Positions 54,625 to 63,873 of a stretch of DNA of 64,000 nucleotides are shown here, piece by piece. The notes under the pieces were generated by a model. The model saw only the letters and a program-made list of their open reading frames with translations, was not told where the DNA came from and made no database searches. Both the position numbers and the translations under genes were made by a program. This DNA is from Planctomycetota bacterium (GTDB lineage: Bacteria; Planctomycetota; Phycisphaerae; SM23-33). The stretch covers positions 23,072 through 87,071 of the forward strand of contig JAAAOJ010000015.1 of assembly GCA_009908915.1 (NCBI GenBank). The letters run 5' to 3'. How positions within the stretch are numbered: the stretch's first letter is position 1; each line of letters begins with the position of its first letter.

Positions 54625-55554
54625 TCACGTGGCGGCGTCGGGCGGAGCGGCTCTCTGGGGCGATACCTCGCGGCCGGTGTAGACCGCAATGTCGAGGCCG
54701 GGCAGGTCGCTGCCGATATGGGCGGCGATGGCCCGCAGGTCGGGCTCGGGCAGCATGGCCACGCCGGGCATTGCGGGCGGACGAGCGACGGTATGCAGTT
54801 GCAGCAGCTTGACCTGTCCGCCGTTGCCGATCAGCCATCGCAGTCGCCCGATGTACGCGGCGATCTCCGCGTCGACGGGCGGCTCGCCGTCGATCCGCAT
54901 CAGCAGCGTCTGGATGACGATCGGCCGCACCAGGGCCGTTGCCAGCAGGTTGTCGCAGATCTCCTGCAGCGTCAGGCCGGCCGGGGGGCGATTGACACGG
55001 CGGAACATCTCCTCCGTGCCGGCGTCGAGCTTTGCCCAGATTTCGCCGTTGTGGGCGTCCAGCAGCTTCAGGCCGTCCTGCGTCGTCGCATCGCGAAGGT
55101 GGGTGGAGTTGGTAATCAGCACGATCTTGACGTCGTCCGCGTCGGCTCGCTTCAGGGCGTCGACGGCGGCATCAACGGCGTCGGGGAACTGCGGCAGGCA
55201 GGTCGGCTCGCCGTCGCCGCTGAAGGCGATGTCGTTGATCCGCCGCATGGGCTCGGGCGTATCGGCAAAGCGGGGCTCGCTCCACACCTCGCCGCTGCGG
55301 GCGGCCTGCAGAGCGAGATCGAGTTCCTCGCCGAGGCGGTCGACGTCGATCTCGACACTCCGTCGGCCGACGCGTCGGTCGATCTGGCAGTAGATACATC
55401 TGTAGTTGCATCGCTTGTCGATGTTGAGGTTCACGCCGATGGACAGTCCGCCGGCGCGTCGACTGACGACGGGGTAGACAAAGCGGCAGTCGCGCCATTG
55501 GCGGCGGTGGTTGTCGACGACGCGATCCGGGTTGGGGTCGGGACGAAGCGGCAT
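54625..55554 (-). CDS. radical SAM protein
   Basis: 309 aa from ATG 55554. The cluster motif CNYRCIYCQ (CxxxCxxC) lies near residue 50, followed by FSGDGEPTCLP (GEPT-type SAM contact), VLITNSTHLRD and WAKLDAGTEEMFRRVNRP, the layout of the MoaA/NirJ/TYW1-like radical SAM barrel. There is no C-terminal cluster-binding domain. The C-terminal 30 residues are Ala/Pro-rich. Reaction unknown; wyosine-like or elongator-like assignments cannot be separated from sequence. Confidence 0.88.
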   Translation of the reverse strand: MPLRPDPNPDRVVDNHRRQWRDCRFVYPVVSRRAGGLSIGVNLNIDKRCNYRCIYCQIDRRVGRRSVEIDVDRLGEELDLALQAARSGEVWSEPRFADTPEPMRRINDIAFSGDGEPTCLPQFPDAVDAAVDALKRADADDVKIVLITNSTHLRDATTQDGLKLLDAHNGEIWAKLDAGTEEMFRRVNRPPAGLTLQEICDNLLATALVRPIVIQTLLMRIDGEPPVDAEIAAYIGRLRWLIGNGGQVKLLQLHTVARPPAMPGVAMLPEPDLRAIAAHIGSDLPGLDIAVYTGREVSPQRAAPPDAAT

Positions 55555-55602
55555 ACGTCTATTGTACCGCATCGGACCGGTCAGGGCGACAGGCAGATGG
55601 CC

Positions 55603-56571
55603 TCAGTTCGGTTCGGCGAGGCGGGGACGGACCGTGTCGGTCTCGTCGGGGGGCGCGGCGGCATCGTTGGGCTCGGCGGAGGGTCCATGATCGTCTGGAG
55701 TCGGCTCGTCGCGGGCGGGCGGCGAGTCGAGCTTGATCGGCACGGGGCCTTCCGGTATGTCCGGCGGGACGGGGCCGAGTGCGTCCAACGAGACCGGCTG
55801 GGCGGGCGTGATCTGCGGCGAGGCTCCGCCGGCGGGCGAGGGCGTCTCGGCCTCTCCGGTGGCGACGGTCTCGGGCGGTGCGTCCGGCAGGGGGCTGAGC
55901 AGGGCGTGTTGCGGCGGGGGGCACCGCTCTTGCAGGCGTGCGATGGCTGTCAGCAGGTTGTCGGCTTCGTCGCGCTCCTCCATTGTCCACGTGGCATCGC
56001 GGACGCGGCGAAGCTGGCGGCTAAGCATCCGCAGCATGGCTCCGGTGGGCGGATCGTTGGCCGGCAGCATGTCGCCGACACTGGCGACGCGGCGGGCGGC
56101 GTCGAGGACCTTCTCGTCGCTGTAGGCGCTGCCGGGCGTAAAGCGGCTGAGCGTGACCGTCAGCGGTTTTTCACGCTTGTAGGCATGCTCGAAGTGGGCG
56201 TCGTAGAAACGTTGTGGATCATAGCCCGGCCGAAAGACCCAGTATTCCCACGAGCCGGTCCGCCCGTAGGCGTACGGCCCGAAGAGCGCGACGTTGGTCC
56301 CTTCCTGGTGAAGTGTCTCGTCCGGCCGCAGCAGGAGGACGTCGGCCGAGCGCGGCACGAGGGCCGCGCCTGCTTCGCGCTCGGCGATCCACCAGTGGCC
56401 GCTGGGTTCAACGCTTCGGCTGGCGATTGTCAGCACGAGCAGGTCGGGCATCTCGCGCTGGTCGAGGTGGTCGACGCCGCGGACGTTCACCGAGCCCTCG
56501 TGTGCCGTGACGCACCCGCCAAGCATGACGGCCAGAGCGGTCAGCAGGTTGGAAAGCAATCGCCTCGGCAT
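55603..56571 (-). CDS. hypothetical lipoprotein with Pro-rich tail
   Basis: 322 aa. A signal peptide with lipobox VMLGGC (Cys20) is followed by a ~180-residue domain with SGHWWIAEREAGAALVP and GTNVALFGPYAYGRTGSWEY. A Pro/Asp/Glu-rich tail (about 230-322) could span the periplasm. No family was recognised. It lies between the radical SAM and isochorismatase genes on the same strand, with short gaps. Confidence 0.65.
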   Translation of the reverse strand: MPRRLLSNLLTALAVMLGGCVTAHEGSVNVRGVDHLDQREMPDLLVLTIASRSVEPSGHWWIAEREAGAALVPRSADVLLLRPDETLHQEGTNVALFGPYAYGRTGSWEYWVFRPGYDPQRFYDAHFEHAYKREKPLTVTLSRFTPGSAYSDEKVLDAARRVASVGDMLPANDPPTGAMLRMLSRQLRRVRDATWTMEERDEADNLLTAIARLQERCPPPQHALLSPLPDAPPETVATGEAETPSPAGGASPQITPAQPVSLDALGPVPPDIPEGPVPIKLDSPPARDEPTPDDHGPSAEPNDAAAPPDETDTVRPRLAEPN

Positions 56572-56609
56572 GGCGGGAGTTTACCTCGGGTCAGGTCGGG
56601 CGATCAAGC

Positions 56610-57155
56610 CTATGGCGACTTGATCAGTCGGAGCATGTCTTTGAAAAGGGGACTGGCGGCGTCCTGGAGCAGCTCGAGCATAGCCATCTCGACGCTGGTG
56701 AGCGTGGCGCCGGAGGTCTGGATGCGGCCGAGGCCGATCTCGTGGTTTTCGGCGGTGCGACTGGAAGTGCAGTCGGCGAGGACCTGGACGTCGTAGGCGT
56801 CGTCGGCGAGGCAGGCGGCGGTCTGATAGACGCAGACGTGCGTTTCGATGCCGGCCAGGAGGATCGACTTGGCTCCGCTGTGCAGCAGCGCCTGTTCGAA
56901 CTTCCTGGCCCCGCAGCAGCAAAACGTGGTTTTGGTGATCGGCTCGTCGTCGCCGAGACATTCGGCCAGCGGCTCGATGGTGGGGCCGAGCTTCTCGGGC
57001 ATCTGCTCGCACCAGATGATCGGCAGTTCCAGGAGCTGGGCACCTTTGACGACACGCACGAGACTCGCCAGCAGCCGCTGCTGGTCGTGGATATGCTCGA
57101 AAAGCTTCTGCTGGACGTCGATGAGGACGAGGGCTGTGTTCTTGGCTTTCAGCAT
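56610..57155 (-). CDS. isochorismatase-family hydrolase
   Basis: 181 aa. The full triad is visible: Asp13 in VLIDVQQKLF, Lys75 in ITKTTF and Cys108 in GIETHVCVYQTA with the cis-peptide ETHVC motif. The fold matches the YcaC-like isochorismatase-like hydrolases. The substrate is unknown; it is soluble and cytoplasmic. The start is ATG 57155. Confidence 0.92.
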   Translation of the reverse strand: MLKAKNTALVLIDVQQKLFEHIHDQQRLLASLVRVVKGAQLLELPIIWCEQMPEKLGPTIEPLAECLGDDEPITKTTFCCCGARKFEQALLHSGAKSILLAGIETHVCVYQTAACLADDAYDVQVLADCTSSRTAENHEIGLGRIQTSGATLTSVEMAMLELLQDAASPLFKDMLRLIKSP

Positions 57156-57294
57156 GGTTTCGGTCCTATGTCCTTGCGGCGCGCCCTGTCATTGTAGCTT
57201 GTGCCGTCGCGATGTCCAGAGCCTGACGCATCCTTAATAGTCGCACGCCTAACCATCGCGGGTGTGGTTCGCCCTGGCCATCTTGGCCGGACTC

Positions 57295-57379
57295 TTGCAA
57301 TCCCGGGCGCCGGGACTAGACTCGTTCGTCAACCATCTGGGTTACGCTCTGCTCCTTGCAATCGCGCCGGGGTTAGACT
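57295..57379 (+). promoter_or_regulatory. tandem promoter-like direct repeats upstream of gnd
   Basis: CTTGCAATC...GCGCCGGG(A/G)-(C/T)TAGACT occurs twice. The first, TTGCAA at 57295, is followed by TAGACT at 57317 with a 16-base spacer, a plausible sigma-70 promoter. The second, TTGCAA at 57356 and TAGACT at 57374, has only 12 bases between the boxes. The two copies are 61 bases apart and lie 100-180 bases before gnd. Confidence 0.45.
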
Positions 57380-57406
57380 AAAAGGTCTCTGCACGTGGCT
57401 CTCCGG

Positions 57407-57418
57407 GTGTCGCGACAC
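57407..57418. promoter_or_regulatory. 12-bp perfect palindrome, operator-like, before gnd
   Basis: GTGTCGCGACAC is perfectly self-complementary and is flanked by GG/GG. It sits 59 bases before the gnd start and 28 bases after the second promoter-like box, a position suited to a dimeric repressor. No matching copy was noticed elsewhere in the window. Confidence 0.35.
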
Positions 57419-57477
57419 GGGCTCGACCGTTACGTGCTGAGGTGTCTTACAGCCCATAGAGCGGAAGGAAACAGACG

Positions 57478-58947
57478 ATGTCGGAAGCACAAGCAGATCT
57501 TGGTCTCTACGGTCTGGCCGTGATGGGCCAGAACCTTGTTTTGAACATGAACGACCATGGGTTTACCATTGCGGTCTTCAACCGCACGGTCGAGAAGGTC
57601 GACCGGTTCCTGGAGAACGAGGCCCAAGGCACCCACGTCGTCGGCACGCACAGCTTGGAGGAGTTCATTGCCTCGCTGAAGCCGCCGCGCCGGGTGATGA
57701 TGCTGGTCAAGGCCGGCGACCCGGTGGACCAGCTCATCGACAAACTGCTGCCGCTTCTGGACGACGGCGACATTATCATTGACGGTGGCAACAGTCATTT
57801 TCACGACACGATCCGCCGCTGCACGAGGGTCGAAGAAGCGGGCAAGCTCTACATCGGCACCGGCGTCTCCGGTGGCGAAGAGGGCGCGCGTCGCGGCCCG
57901 AGTATCATGCCCGGCGGCAGCCCGGACGCCTGGCCGCACGTCAAGCGTATCTTCCAGGCCGTCGCGGCCAAGATCGGCGACGAGCCGTGCTGCGACTGGG
58001 TTGGCGAAGGCGGCGCTGGCCACTTCGTGAAGATGGTCCACAACGGCATTGAGTACGGCGACATGCAGTTGATCTGCGAGGCCTACCATTTGATGAAGAC
58101 CTGCGGCATGAGCAACGAGGACATGCACGCTGTCTTCTCCGGCTGGAACGAAGGCGACCTCGACAGCTACCTCATCGAGATCACCCGCGACATCCTGGCC
58201 TACAAGGACGATGGCGGCGAGTACGTGGTCGACACGATCCTCGATACCGCCGGCCAGAAGGGTACGGGCAAATGGGCGGGCATCACGGCCCTGGAACTCG
58301 GCCAGCCGCTGACACTGATCGGCGAGGCCGTCTTCGCTCGCTGCCTGTCGGCCCTGAAGCACGAACGCGTCGAGGCCAGCAAGGTCCTCGCCGGTCCGAG
58401 CGGCAACGAGGTCTGCAGCGAGGAGACGTGCTGCGGTCGCGAGGCCTTCGTCGCCATGATCCGCGATGCGCTGTACGCGTCCAAGATCGTCAGCTACGCC
58501 CAGGGCTACCAGCTCATGCGCGAGGCAGCCAAGGAGTACGGCTGGAACCTGAATTATGGAGGCATTGCCCTGATGTGGCGCGGCGGGTGCATCATCCGCA
58601 GCCAGTTCCTCGGCAAGATCCGCGACGCGTTCAGCAAGAACCCGGACCTGGTTCACCTGCTGCTGGACGATTACTTCAAAGAAGCCGTCACCTCCGCCCA
58701 GGACAACTGGCGAAAGGTCGTCGCCAAGGCCGTCGAGATGGGCGTGCCCGTCCCGGCCTTCAGCAGCGCCCTGGCCTACTTCGACGGCTATCGCTGCGAG
58801 CGTCTGCCGGCGAACCTACTGCAGGCCCAGCGCGACTACTTCGGCGCACACACGTACGAACGCGTCGACAAACCGCGAGGCGAGTTCTTCCACACCAACT
58901 GGACGGGTACCGGCGGCGACGTGACGGCCAGTACCTACAACGCGTAG
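57478..58947 (+). CDS. gnd: 6-phosphogluconate dehydrogenase (decarboxylating)
   Basis: 489 aa. The NAD(P)-binding fold GLAVMGQNLVLNMNDHG is followed by IIDGGNSHFHDT, GVSGGEEGARRGPS and GAGHFVKMVHNGIEYGDMQL (catalytic Lys and substrate-binding), then C-terminal GTGKWAGITALELGQP and a His-rich tail. GGAAGG lies just upstream of the ATG. It makes ribulose-5-phosphate and NADPH in the oxidative pentose phosphate route. It is preceded by promoter-like repeats and a palindrome. Confidence 0.97.
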   Translation: MSEAQADLGLYGLAVMGQNLVLNMNDHGFTIAVFNRTVEKVDRFLENEAQGTHVVGTHSLEEFIASLKPPRRVMMLVKAGDPVDQLIDKLLPLLDDGDIIIDGGNSHFHDTIRRCTRVEEAGKLYIGTGVSGGEEGARRGPSIMPGGSPDAWPHVKRIFQAVAAKIGDEPCCDWVGEGGAGHFVKMVHNGIEYGDMQLICEAYHLMKTCGMSNEDMHAVFSGWNEGDLDSYLIEITRDILAYKDDGGEYVVDTILDTAGQKGTGKWAGITALELGQPLTLIGEAVFARCLSALKHERVEASKVLAGPSGNEVCSEETCCGREAFVAMIRDALYASKIVSYAQGYQLMREAAKEYGWNLNYGGIALMWRGGCIIRSQFLGKIRDAFSKNPDLVHLLLDDYFKEAVTSAQDNWRKVVAKAVEMGVPVPAFSSALAYFDGYRCERLPANLLQAQRDYFGAHTYERVDKPRGEFFHTNWTGTGGDVTASTYNA

Positions 58948-59116
58948 AGCACGATTCATATAGTGAAGATCGCAGGGAGCGCAGAGACCGCCATGAATTC
59001 AGTCGTGTTGCCAAGGATGTCGGCCGGACGTTCCGTATCGGCTGGAACGACTGCGTGAAGGTCTCGGCGTTCTGCGCGGTTGCTGTGGTTTGATCTCAAC
59101 AGGACAGGAGAACAGG

Positions 59117-59887
59117 ATGTTTCGAATGACCGCTTTGTTGATCGTTGTTGTGGCCGTAATGGCCCCGCTGACCGGCTGCAAGACTCCCGAGCAGATGAAG
59201 GCCGAGTATCCCGACTGGCCCCACTGGGGCTGGTGGGAGAACCCCGCCTCTGCCTCTACCGATGCCGACGGTCAGACGCAGCAGGCTAGCGGGCCGTCGA
59301 TCGAACCACCCACCGCCGGCCCCGCGACGGCGGCCCGGCCCGATGACAGCACACGCTACGACTCGCCGGCGGAAGCATCGGTCGAGGCCTCCTTCACCAA
59401 GGCCGACCCGCTCGCCGATCATCGCTCGGAGGTCTGGAAGACGGTCTCCCTGCTGCGCGATCTCGACGCACGTGGCGACGAGCAGCGCGCGGGACTTCTG
59501 GCGGTCGCACGTCGAGAGATGCCCACCTGGTACCGGCCCATGCCGGTCGACGCCCCCGACCCGACCGAACCCGACTGGGTGAAGGTCCTCATCTGGGACT
59601 TTATGCCCGAGAAGGACTTCAAGCGAGCCGTGGCCGGCTGGCGGGCCATCGCCACACGCGAGGAAGCTGACTTTCCCTATCCCGCGACGCGACGTCGCGT
59701 GATGACCTTCGTCGAGAATATGCTCGATGCCCAGGCCGCGGCCGCCGATGCCGCCGAGGCCGAGGCGGCAGCCCGCGACGCCGACGGGACCGTTACCGTC
59801 CAGGTCGACGAGCCGGCCGACGACACACAACCCACGCCGGTTGAGCTACCGCCGGCTGAAACCGAAACGGATACCCCCGATGAGTGA
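59117..59887 (+). CDS. hypothetical lipoprotein preceding uxaE
   Basis: 256 aa from ATG 59117 (AGGAGAACAGG upstream). A signal peptide with lipobox APLTGC (Cys20) leads to WPHWGWWENP, a Pro/Ala/Thr linker, and a helical domain with VWKTVSLLRDLDARGDEQRA and MPTWYRPMPVD. The C-terminal tail is acidic. Its last 8 bases overlap the uxaE start, so translation is coupled. Function unknown. Confidence 0.68.
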   Translation: MFRMTALLIVVVAVMAPLTGCKTPEQMKAEYPDWPHWGWWENPASASTDADGQTQQASGPSIEPPTAGPATAARPDDSTRYDSPAEASVEASFTKADPLADHRSEVWKTVSLLRDLDARGDEQRAGLLAVARREMPTWYRPMPVDAPDPTEPDWVKVLIWDFMPEKDFKRAVAGWRAIATREEADFPYPATRRRVMTFVENMLDAQAAAADAAEAEAAARDADGTVTVQVDEPADDTQPTPVELPPAETETDTPDE

Positions 59888-61376
59888 CCTGGCCGCTCGC
59901 CTCCGCGAGGCGACAGACCTGAACATATATGACAGAAGCGTAACGAATGACGATTGCGGCGCGACGTACTTTCTTGCCAAGGCCGGAGCCGAGAAAGTCA
60001 TCGGCTCGGTCGGCGAGGGCGTGGTGTCCGGCACGCTTCGCGGGCAGATCGACGGTCGGAATATCGTCGTCGGCGACTGCGATGCCGCCAATGCCGCCAA
60101 CCTCCGGTCGACATTCCCGTGGACCGCACCGCAGACCGTCGGCCTCGACACCAGCGCCGGCCTGGGCGACCGCCTCGGCCTGGCCACGCCCGGGCACATC
60201 CGGGCCGTCCGGCAGCAGGGCGGCAAGATCGCGCCGCTGCTCGCCCAGCAGTCCATCCGCGAGATGACCCGCACACAGCGAACGCCCGTGGAGGTCATGG
60301 ACGACGCCACCTTCGGCGTTTTCCAGGAAGGGTGGCGGGATGGCTTCGGCAGCGATGCCGACCACCTGCAGACCCCCGAGGACATTAACGCGACGGCCGC
60401 CGTGGGCTTCACGATGTTCACCATCGACCCCAGCGCCCACGTCAACGACGCGGCGGACAGTCTCGATACCGAGGCTCTCGCCCGCGCCTACGCCGGACTG
60501 AATTTCGATGCCCTGGAGACCACCGCGGACGATCTGTCGAATACGTATAACGGCAAGAGCTTCGATCTCGAAGGCGGCCGGAGCGTCGATGTCGACGGCG
60601 AGGCCTTTCTCCGCGCGGCCGTCAAATACGGCAATGCGATCGGGCACGTCGCCCGCATGTACCGCCACCTTGCCGATGTCTGCGACGGCGAGTTCGAAGT
60701 CGAGGTCTCCGTCGACGAGACCGAAAGGCCCACCAGCGTCGCCGAGCACTACTTCTTCGCCGACCAACTCAAGCGGCTGTCCGTGCCGTGGGTGTCGCTG
60801 GCTCCGCGATTCGTCGGGCGAATGGAAAAGGGCGTCGACTACATCGGTGACGTCGACGTTTTTGCCGACGCCTTCCGCGGCCACGTCGCCGTCATGCGGA
60901 CGCTCGGCCCGTACAAGATCTCGATCCACTCCGGCAGCGACAAGTTCAGTATCTATCCCGTGGTCGCCGAGATGACCGACGGCCTGGTGCATCTGAAGAC
61001 GGCTGGCACGAGCTACCTAGAAGCCATCCGTGCCATCGCCACGATTGACCCGCCGCTGTTCCGCGAAATCTACGACTTCGCCCGGGAGCGATGGGAGGAA
61101 GACCGCAAGACGTACCACGTCTCGGCCGACCTGAGCAAGGTTCGGTCGGCGGCTGATCTGCCTGACGAGCACCTGCCCGCCGTCGTCGACGAGTTTGATG
61201 CCCGGCAGGTGTTGCACTGTACCTTCGGCAGCGTCTTGACCGCCGATGGCGGCGAACGCTTCAAAGCACGCATGTGCGAGGAACTCAAACGCGACGAAGA
61301 AGCGCACTATGACCTGCTGGCCGAACACCTCGGCAAACACCTGAGCTGCTTTGCAGATCACGCCGAGAAGGCGTAG
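59880..61376 (+). CDS. uxaE: tagaturonate epimerase-like protein
   Basis: 498 aa from ATG 59880. It resembles the UxaE family: NIYDRSVTNDDCGATYFLAK, PGHIRAVRQQGGKIAPLLAQ and DDATFGVFQEGWRDGFGSDAD, with ISIHSGSDKFSIYP and AEHYFFADQLKRL further on. UxaE epimerises D-tagaturonate to D-fructuronate, bypassing the usual route of galacturonate breakdown. The next gene is an SDR of the type that reduces fructuronate to mannonate, which supports the role. Confidence 0.85.
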   Translation: MSDLAARLREATDLNIYDRSVTNDDCGATYFLAKAGAEKVIGSVGEGVVSGTLRGQIDGRNIVVGDCDAANAANLRSTFPWTAPQTVGLDTSAGLGDRLGLATPGHIRAVRQQGGKIAPLLAQQSIREMTRTQRTPVEVMDDATFGVFQEGWRDGFGSDADHLQTPEDINATAAVGFTMFTIDPSAHVNDAADSLDTEALARAYAGLNFDALETTADDLSNTYNGKSFDLEGGRSVDVDGEAFLRAAVKYGNAIGHVARMYRHLADVCDGEFEVEVSVDETERPTSVAEHYFFADQLKRLSVPWVSLAPRFVGRMEKGVDYIGDVDVFADAFRGHVAVMRTLGPYKISIHSGSDKFSIYPVVAEMTDGLVHLKTAGTSYLEAIRAIATIDPPLFREIYDFARERWEEDRKTYHVSADLSKVRSAADLPDEHLPAVVDEFDARQVLHCTFGSVLTADGGERFKARMCEELKRDEEAHYDLLAEHLGKHLSCFADHAEKA

Positions 61377-61397
61377 TGCCACTTCAGGAGCCACATC

Positions 61398-62219
61398 ATG
61401 ACCGACATACTATTTGATATCAGCGGCAAGACCATCGCCGTCACCGGAGGAGCCGGGGTGCTCTGCGGCGCTATGTGCAAATCGCTCGCCCAGCGTGGCG
61501 CGACGGTTGCCATCCTTGATTTGAACATTGACGGTGCCAAGGCCCTCGCCGAGGAGATCAAGGCCGACGGCGGCGAGGCCAGTGCCGTCAGGTGCAACGT
61601 CCTCGACCACGAGTCGATCCGCGCGGCCTACGAGAACATGACCGAGGCCTGGGGCCAGGTCGACGTGCTCGTCAACGGGGCGGGCGGCAACAAGAAGGAA
61701 GCTACCTGCGTCCCCCCCGAGACGGCCTTCTTCGGACTCGATGCCGACGCGATGCGCTGGGTGTTCGACCTCAACTGCCTCGGCACGATGATGCCGTCAC
61801 AGGTCTTCGGCCAGCACATGGCCGACCGCGGCGAAGGCGTGATCGTCAACGTCAGTTCGATGAACGCGTTTCGCCCGCTGACACGCATTGCCGCCTACTC
61901 GGCGGCCAAGGGCGCCGTGAGCAACTTCACGCAGTGGTTGAGCACCTACATGTGCCAGCAACACGGCGACAAGGTCCGTGTCAACGCCATCGCGCCGGGC
62001 TTCTTCCTGACCGAGCAGAATCGCTTCCTGTTGACCAACGAAGACGGCAGTCCCACGGCGCGCGGCCAGCAGATCATCGACCACACGCCGATGGGCCGTT
62101 ACGGCACGCCGGAGGAACTGGTCGGCACGCTGGTGTGGCTGATTTCCGACGCGGCCCGGTTCGTCACCGGAATCGTCGTGCCGGTCGATGGTGGATTCAG
62201 CGCCTACAGCGGCGTATGA
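61398..62219 (+). CDS. SDR oxidoreductase, probably D-mannonate oxidoreductase
   Basis: 273 aa. The cofactor loop VTGGAGVLCGAMCKSLAQRG (GxxxGxG-type), NGAGGNKKEAT, the catalytic SSMNAF...YSAAKGAVSN (Ser, Tyr, Lys) and a C-terminal VDGGFSAYSG are present. It is the length and style of SDRs annotated as D-mannonate oxidoreductase. It lies 21 bases after uxaE, so it would turn fructuronate into mannonate with NAD(P)H. Confidence 0.88.
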   Translation: MTDILFDISGKTIAVTGGAGVLCGAMCKSLAQRGATVAILDLNIDGAKALAEEIKADGGEASAVRCNVLDHESIRAAYENMTEAWGQVDVLVNGAGGNKKEATCVPPETAFFGLDADAMRWVFDLNCLGTMMPSQVFGQHMADRGEGVIVNVSSMNAFRPLTRIAAYSAAKGAVSNFTQWLSTYMCQQHGDKVRVNAIAPGFFLTEQNRFLLTNEDGSPTARGQQIIDHTPMGRYGTPEELVGTLVWLISDAARFVTGIVVPVDGGFSAYSGV

Positions 62220-62320
62220 CGCGAGCCGCAGGCAGCGACAAGTACGGCGGAGCACCGTACGTGCTTAGGCAGAACGGTTGCAGGGCCGAAGACCCGCCAC
62301 AGGTATAGCGTTCGTGACCT

Positions 62321-62334
62321 GCCTGCCGGCAGGC
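62321..62334. other. 14-bp perfect palindrome between SDR and Gfo/Idh genes
   Basis: GCCTGCCGGCAGGC is fully self-complementary and is preceded by GACCT, giving the CCTGCCTGCCGGCAGGC text that also occurs as a common intergenic repeat in other bacteria. It lies in a 225-base gap with no other feature. Confidence 0.4.
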
Positions 62335-62444
62335 GCGTCACGCACCAGATTGTCGGCCGAAGAGTGGTCGGCGGCTGGACGACCTGATCGTCGTGTTCTT
62401 TGTGCCGTTGTGGTTGTCTCAGTTGACATTCAAGGAGCGTGGCG

Positions 62445-63440
62445 ATGAACAAGAGCATCCGTTGGGGCATCATGGGCCCGGGCAGGATTGCCCACAAGTT
62501 CGCCAAGGGCCTCGTCGTCGTGGACGGCGCGGAGCTGACGGCCGTCGGCTCGCGGAGCATCGACCGGGCGCACGCCTTCGCCGACGAGTACCACATCCCG
62601 CAGCGGTGCGGCAGCTACGAGGACCTTGCCGAGCAGGGCGACGTTGACGCCATCTACGTCGCCACGCCGCACCCGGCCCACGCGGAGAACGCCTTGCTTT
62701 GCCTCAACGCCGGCAAGGCCGTCCTCTGCGAGAAGCCGCTGACCGTCAACGCCGCCGAGGCCCGCCGCGTGGTCGACGCCGCCCGCCAGAACAGCGTGTT
62801 CTGCATGGAGGCTATGTGGTCGCGCTTCGCGCCGCCGTTTGCGAAGCTTCGCGAACTGATCGCTACGGGCACGCTGGGCGAGGTCCGCATGGTCCACGCC
62901 CACTTTTGTTTCCGGACAGGCTGGTACCCCGACAGCCGCACGCTGAATCCCGACCTCGCCGGCGGTGGCCTGCTGGACGTCGGCGTCTACCCGATCAGCT
63001 TCGCCAGCATGCTCTTGGGTCGGCCGACACACATGTCCGGCTCAGCCCACATCGGCGAGACCGGCGTCGACGAACAGGCCGGCATGGTGCTGGGCTACGA
63101 CGGCGGGGGCGTGGCCGTGCTGAGCTGCGGCGTGCGAACCAACGCGCCGAAGACCATCACCGTCTGCGGCACGGACGCGATGGTGCAGATCGAAAACGCC
63201 TGGTGGGGCGACCGCGGCCTGACGCTCATTGCCGCTGACGGCGAGTCGCAGTACATGCCGCTGCCCCGTGTGGGCAACGGCTACAACTACGAGGCCGAGG
63301 AAGTCGCCCGCTGTCTGGCCGACGGTAAGCTCGAAAGTGACATCATGCCCCTCGACGAAAGCATCGCCGTCATGGAAACCATGGACGAACTCCGCCGCCA
63401 GTGGGGCCTGACCTATCCCTGTGAACGTAATCCCCAATGA
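62445..63440 (+). CDS. Gfo/Idh/MocA-family oxidoreductase
   Basis: 331 aa from ATG 62445, 7 bases after AAGGAG. The Rossmann loop WGIMGPGRIAHKFAKGL, DAIYVATPHPAHAENAL, the catalytic CEKPLTVNAAEA (Lys) and AGGGLLDVGVYPI are typical. It resembles trans-1,2-dihydrobenzene/xylose-type dehydrogenases, NAD(P)-dependent sugar oxidoreductases. Position after uxaE-SDR suggests a sugar or uronate substrate. Confidence 0.92.
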   Translation: MNKSIRWGIMGPGRIAHKFAKGLVVVDGAELTAVGSRSIDRAHAFADEYHIPQRCGSYEDLAEQGDVDAIYVATPHPAHAENALLCLNAGKAVLCEKPLTVNAAEARRVVDAARQNSVFCMEAMWSRFAPPFAKLRELIATGTLGEVRMVHAHFCFRTGWYPDSRTLNPDLAGGGLLDVGVYPISFASMLLGRPTHMSGSAHIGETGVDEQAGMVLGYDGGGVAVLSCGVRTNAPKTITVCGTDAMVQIENAWWGDRGLTLIAADGESQYMPLPRVGNGYNYEAEEVARCLADGKLESDIMPLDESIAVMETMDELRRQWGLTYPCERNPQ

Positions 63441-63738
63441 CCCGCCGGCCTCCCTCTTGAAGCGTCTTGCGGTAGCGGCGAAGCAGCCGCCTGTGTCCGA
63501 AACAGCATCAAACCTATCGGATGGGCAGGACATACAGATTGCCCGCAAGCGCGAACATGGGCGTTTGAAAATGGCTGCCCTTCTTGGTGCATGGTTGCTC
63601 ATTTCTGGGGTGAGCATTGTCGTCATTGGAGCCTCGGCATTCATCTACTTCCATCCACTATGCATTGGCAGCATCATGTGCCTGACACTGCTTGTTGAAA
63701 TGGGCACCCTCGGCAAATTCGGCTGGGTGTTGTCTTGA
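63421..63738 (+). CDS. small membrane protein
   Basis: 105 aa reading from GTG 63421, which overlaps the previous gene by 20 bases; a later TTG is possible. Charged N-terminal ~50 residues are followed by two hydrophobic segments (MAALLGAWLLISGVSIVVIG and FIYFHPLCIGSIMCLTLLVE). No ribosome site is evident and no family was recognised. It may be a real small gene or a remnant. Confidence 0.4.
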   Translation: MNVIPNDPPASLLKRLAVAAKQPPVSETASNLSDGQDIQIARKREHGRLKMAALLGAWLLISGVSIVVIGASAFIYFHPLCIGSIMCLTLLVEMGTLGKFGWVLS

Positions 63739-63873
63739 CGTTGGCCTCAGCATCGGTAGAATCACCCCCTTCATATAGAATGATCATTGCGACGGTAGCG
63801 TCAGTCGCGACGGGAACGACCCACCGTAGCCACCCAGCCTAGCTGCTAGCTGAATCACATAGTAAGGAAGATC

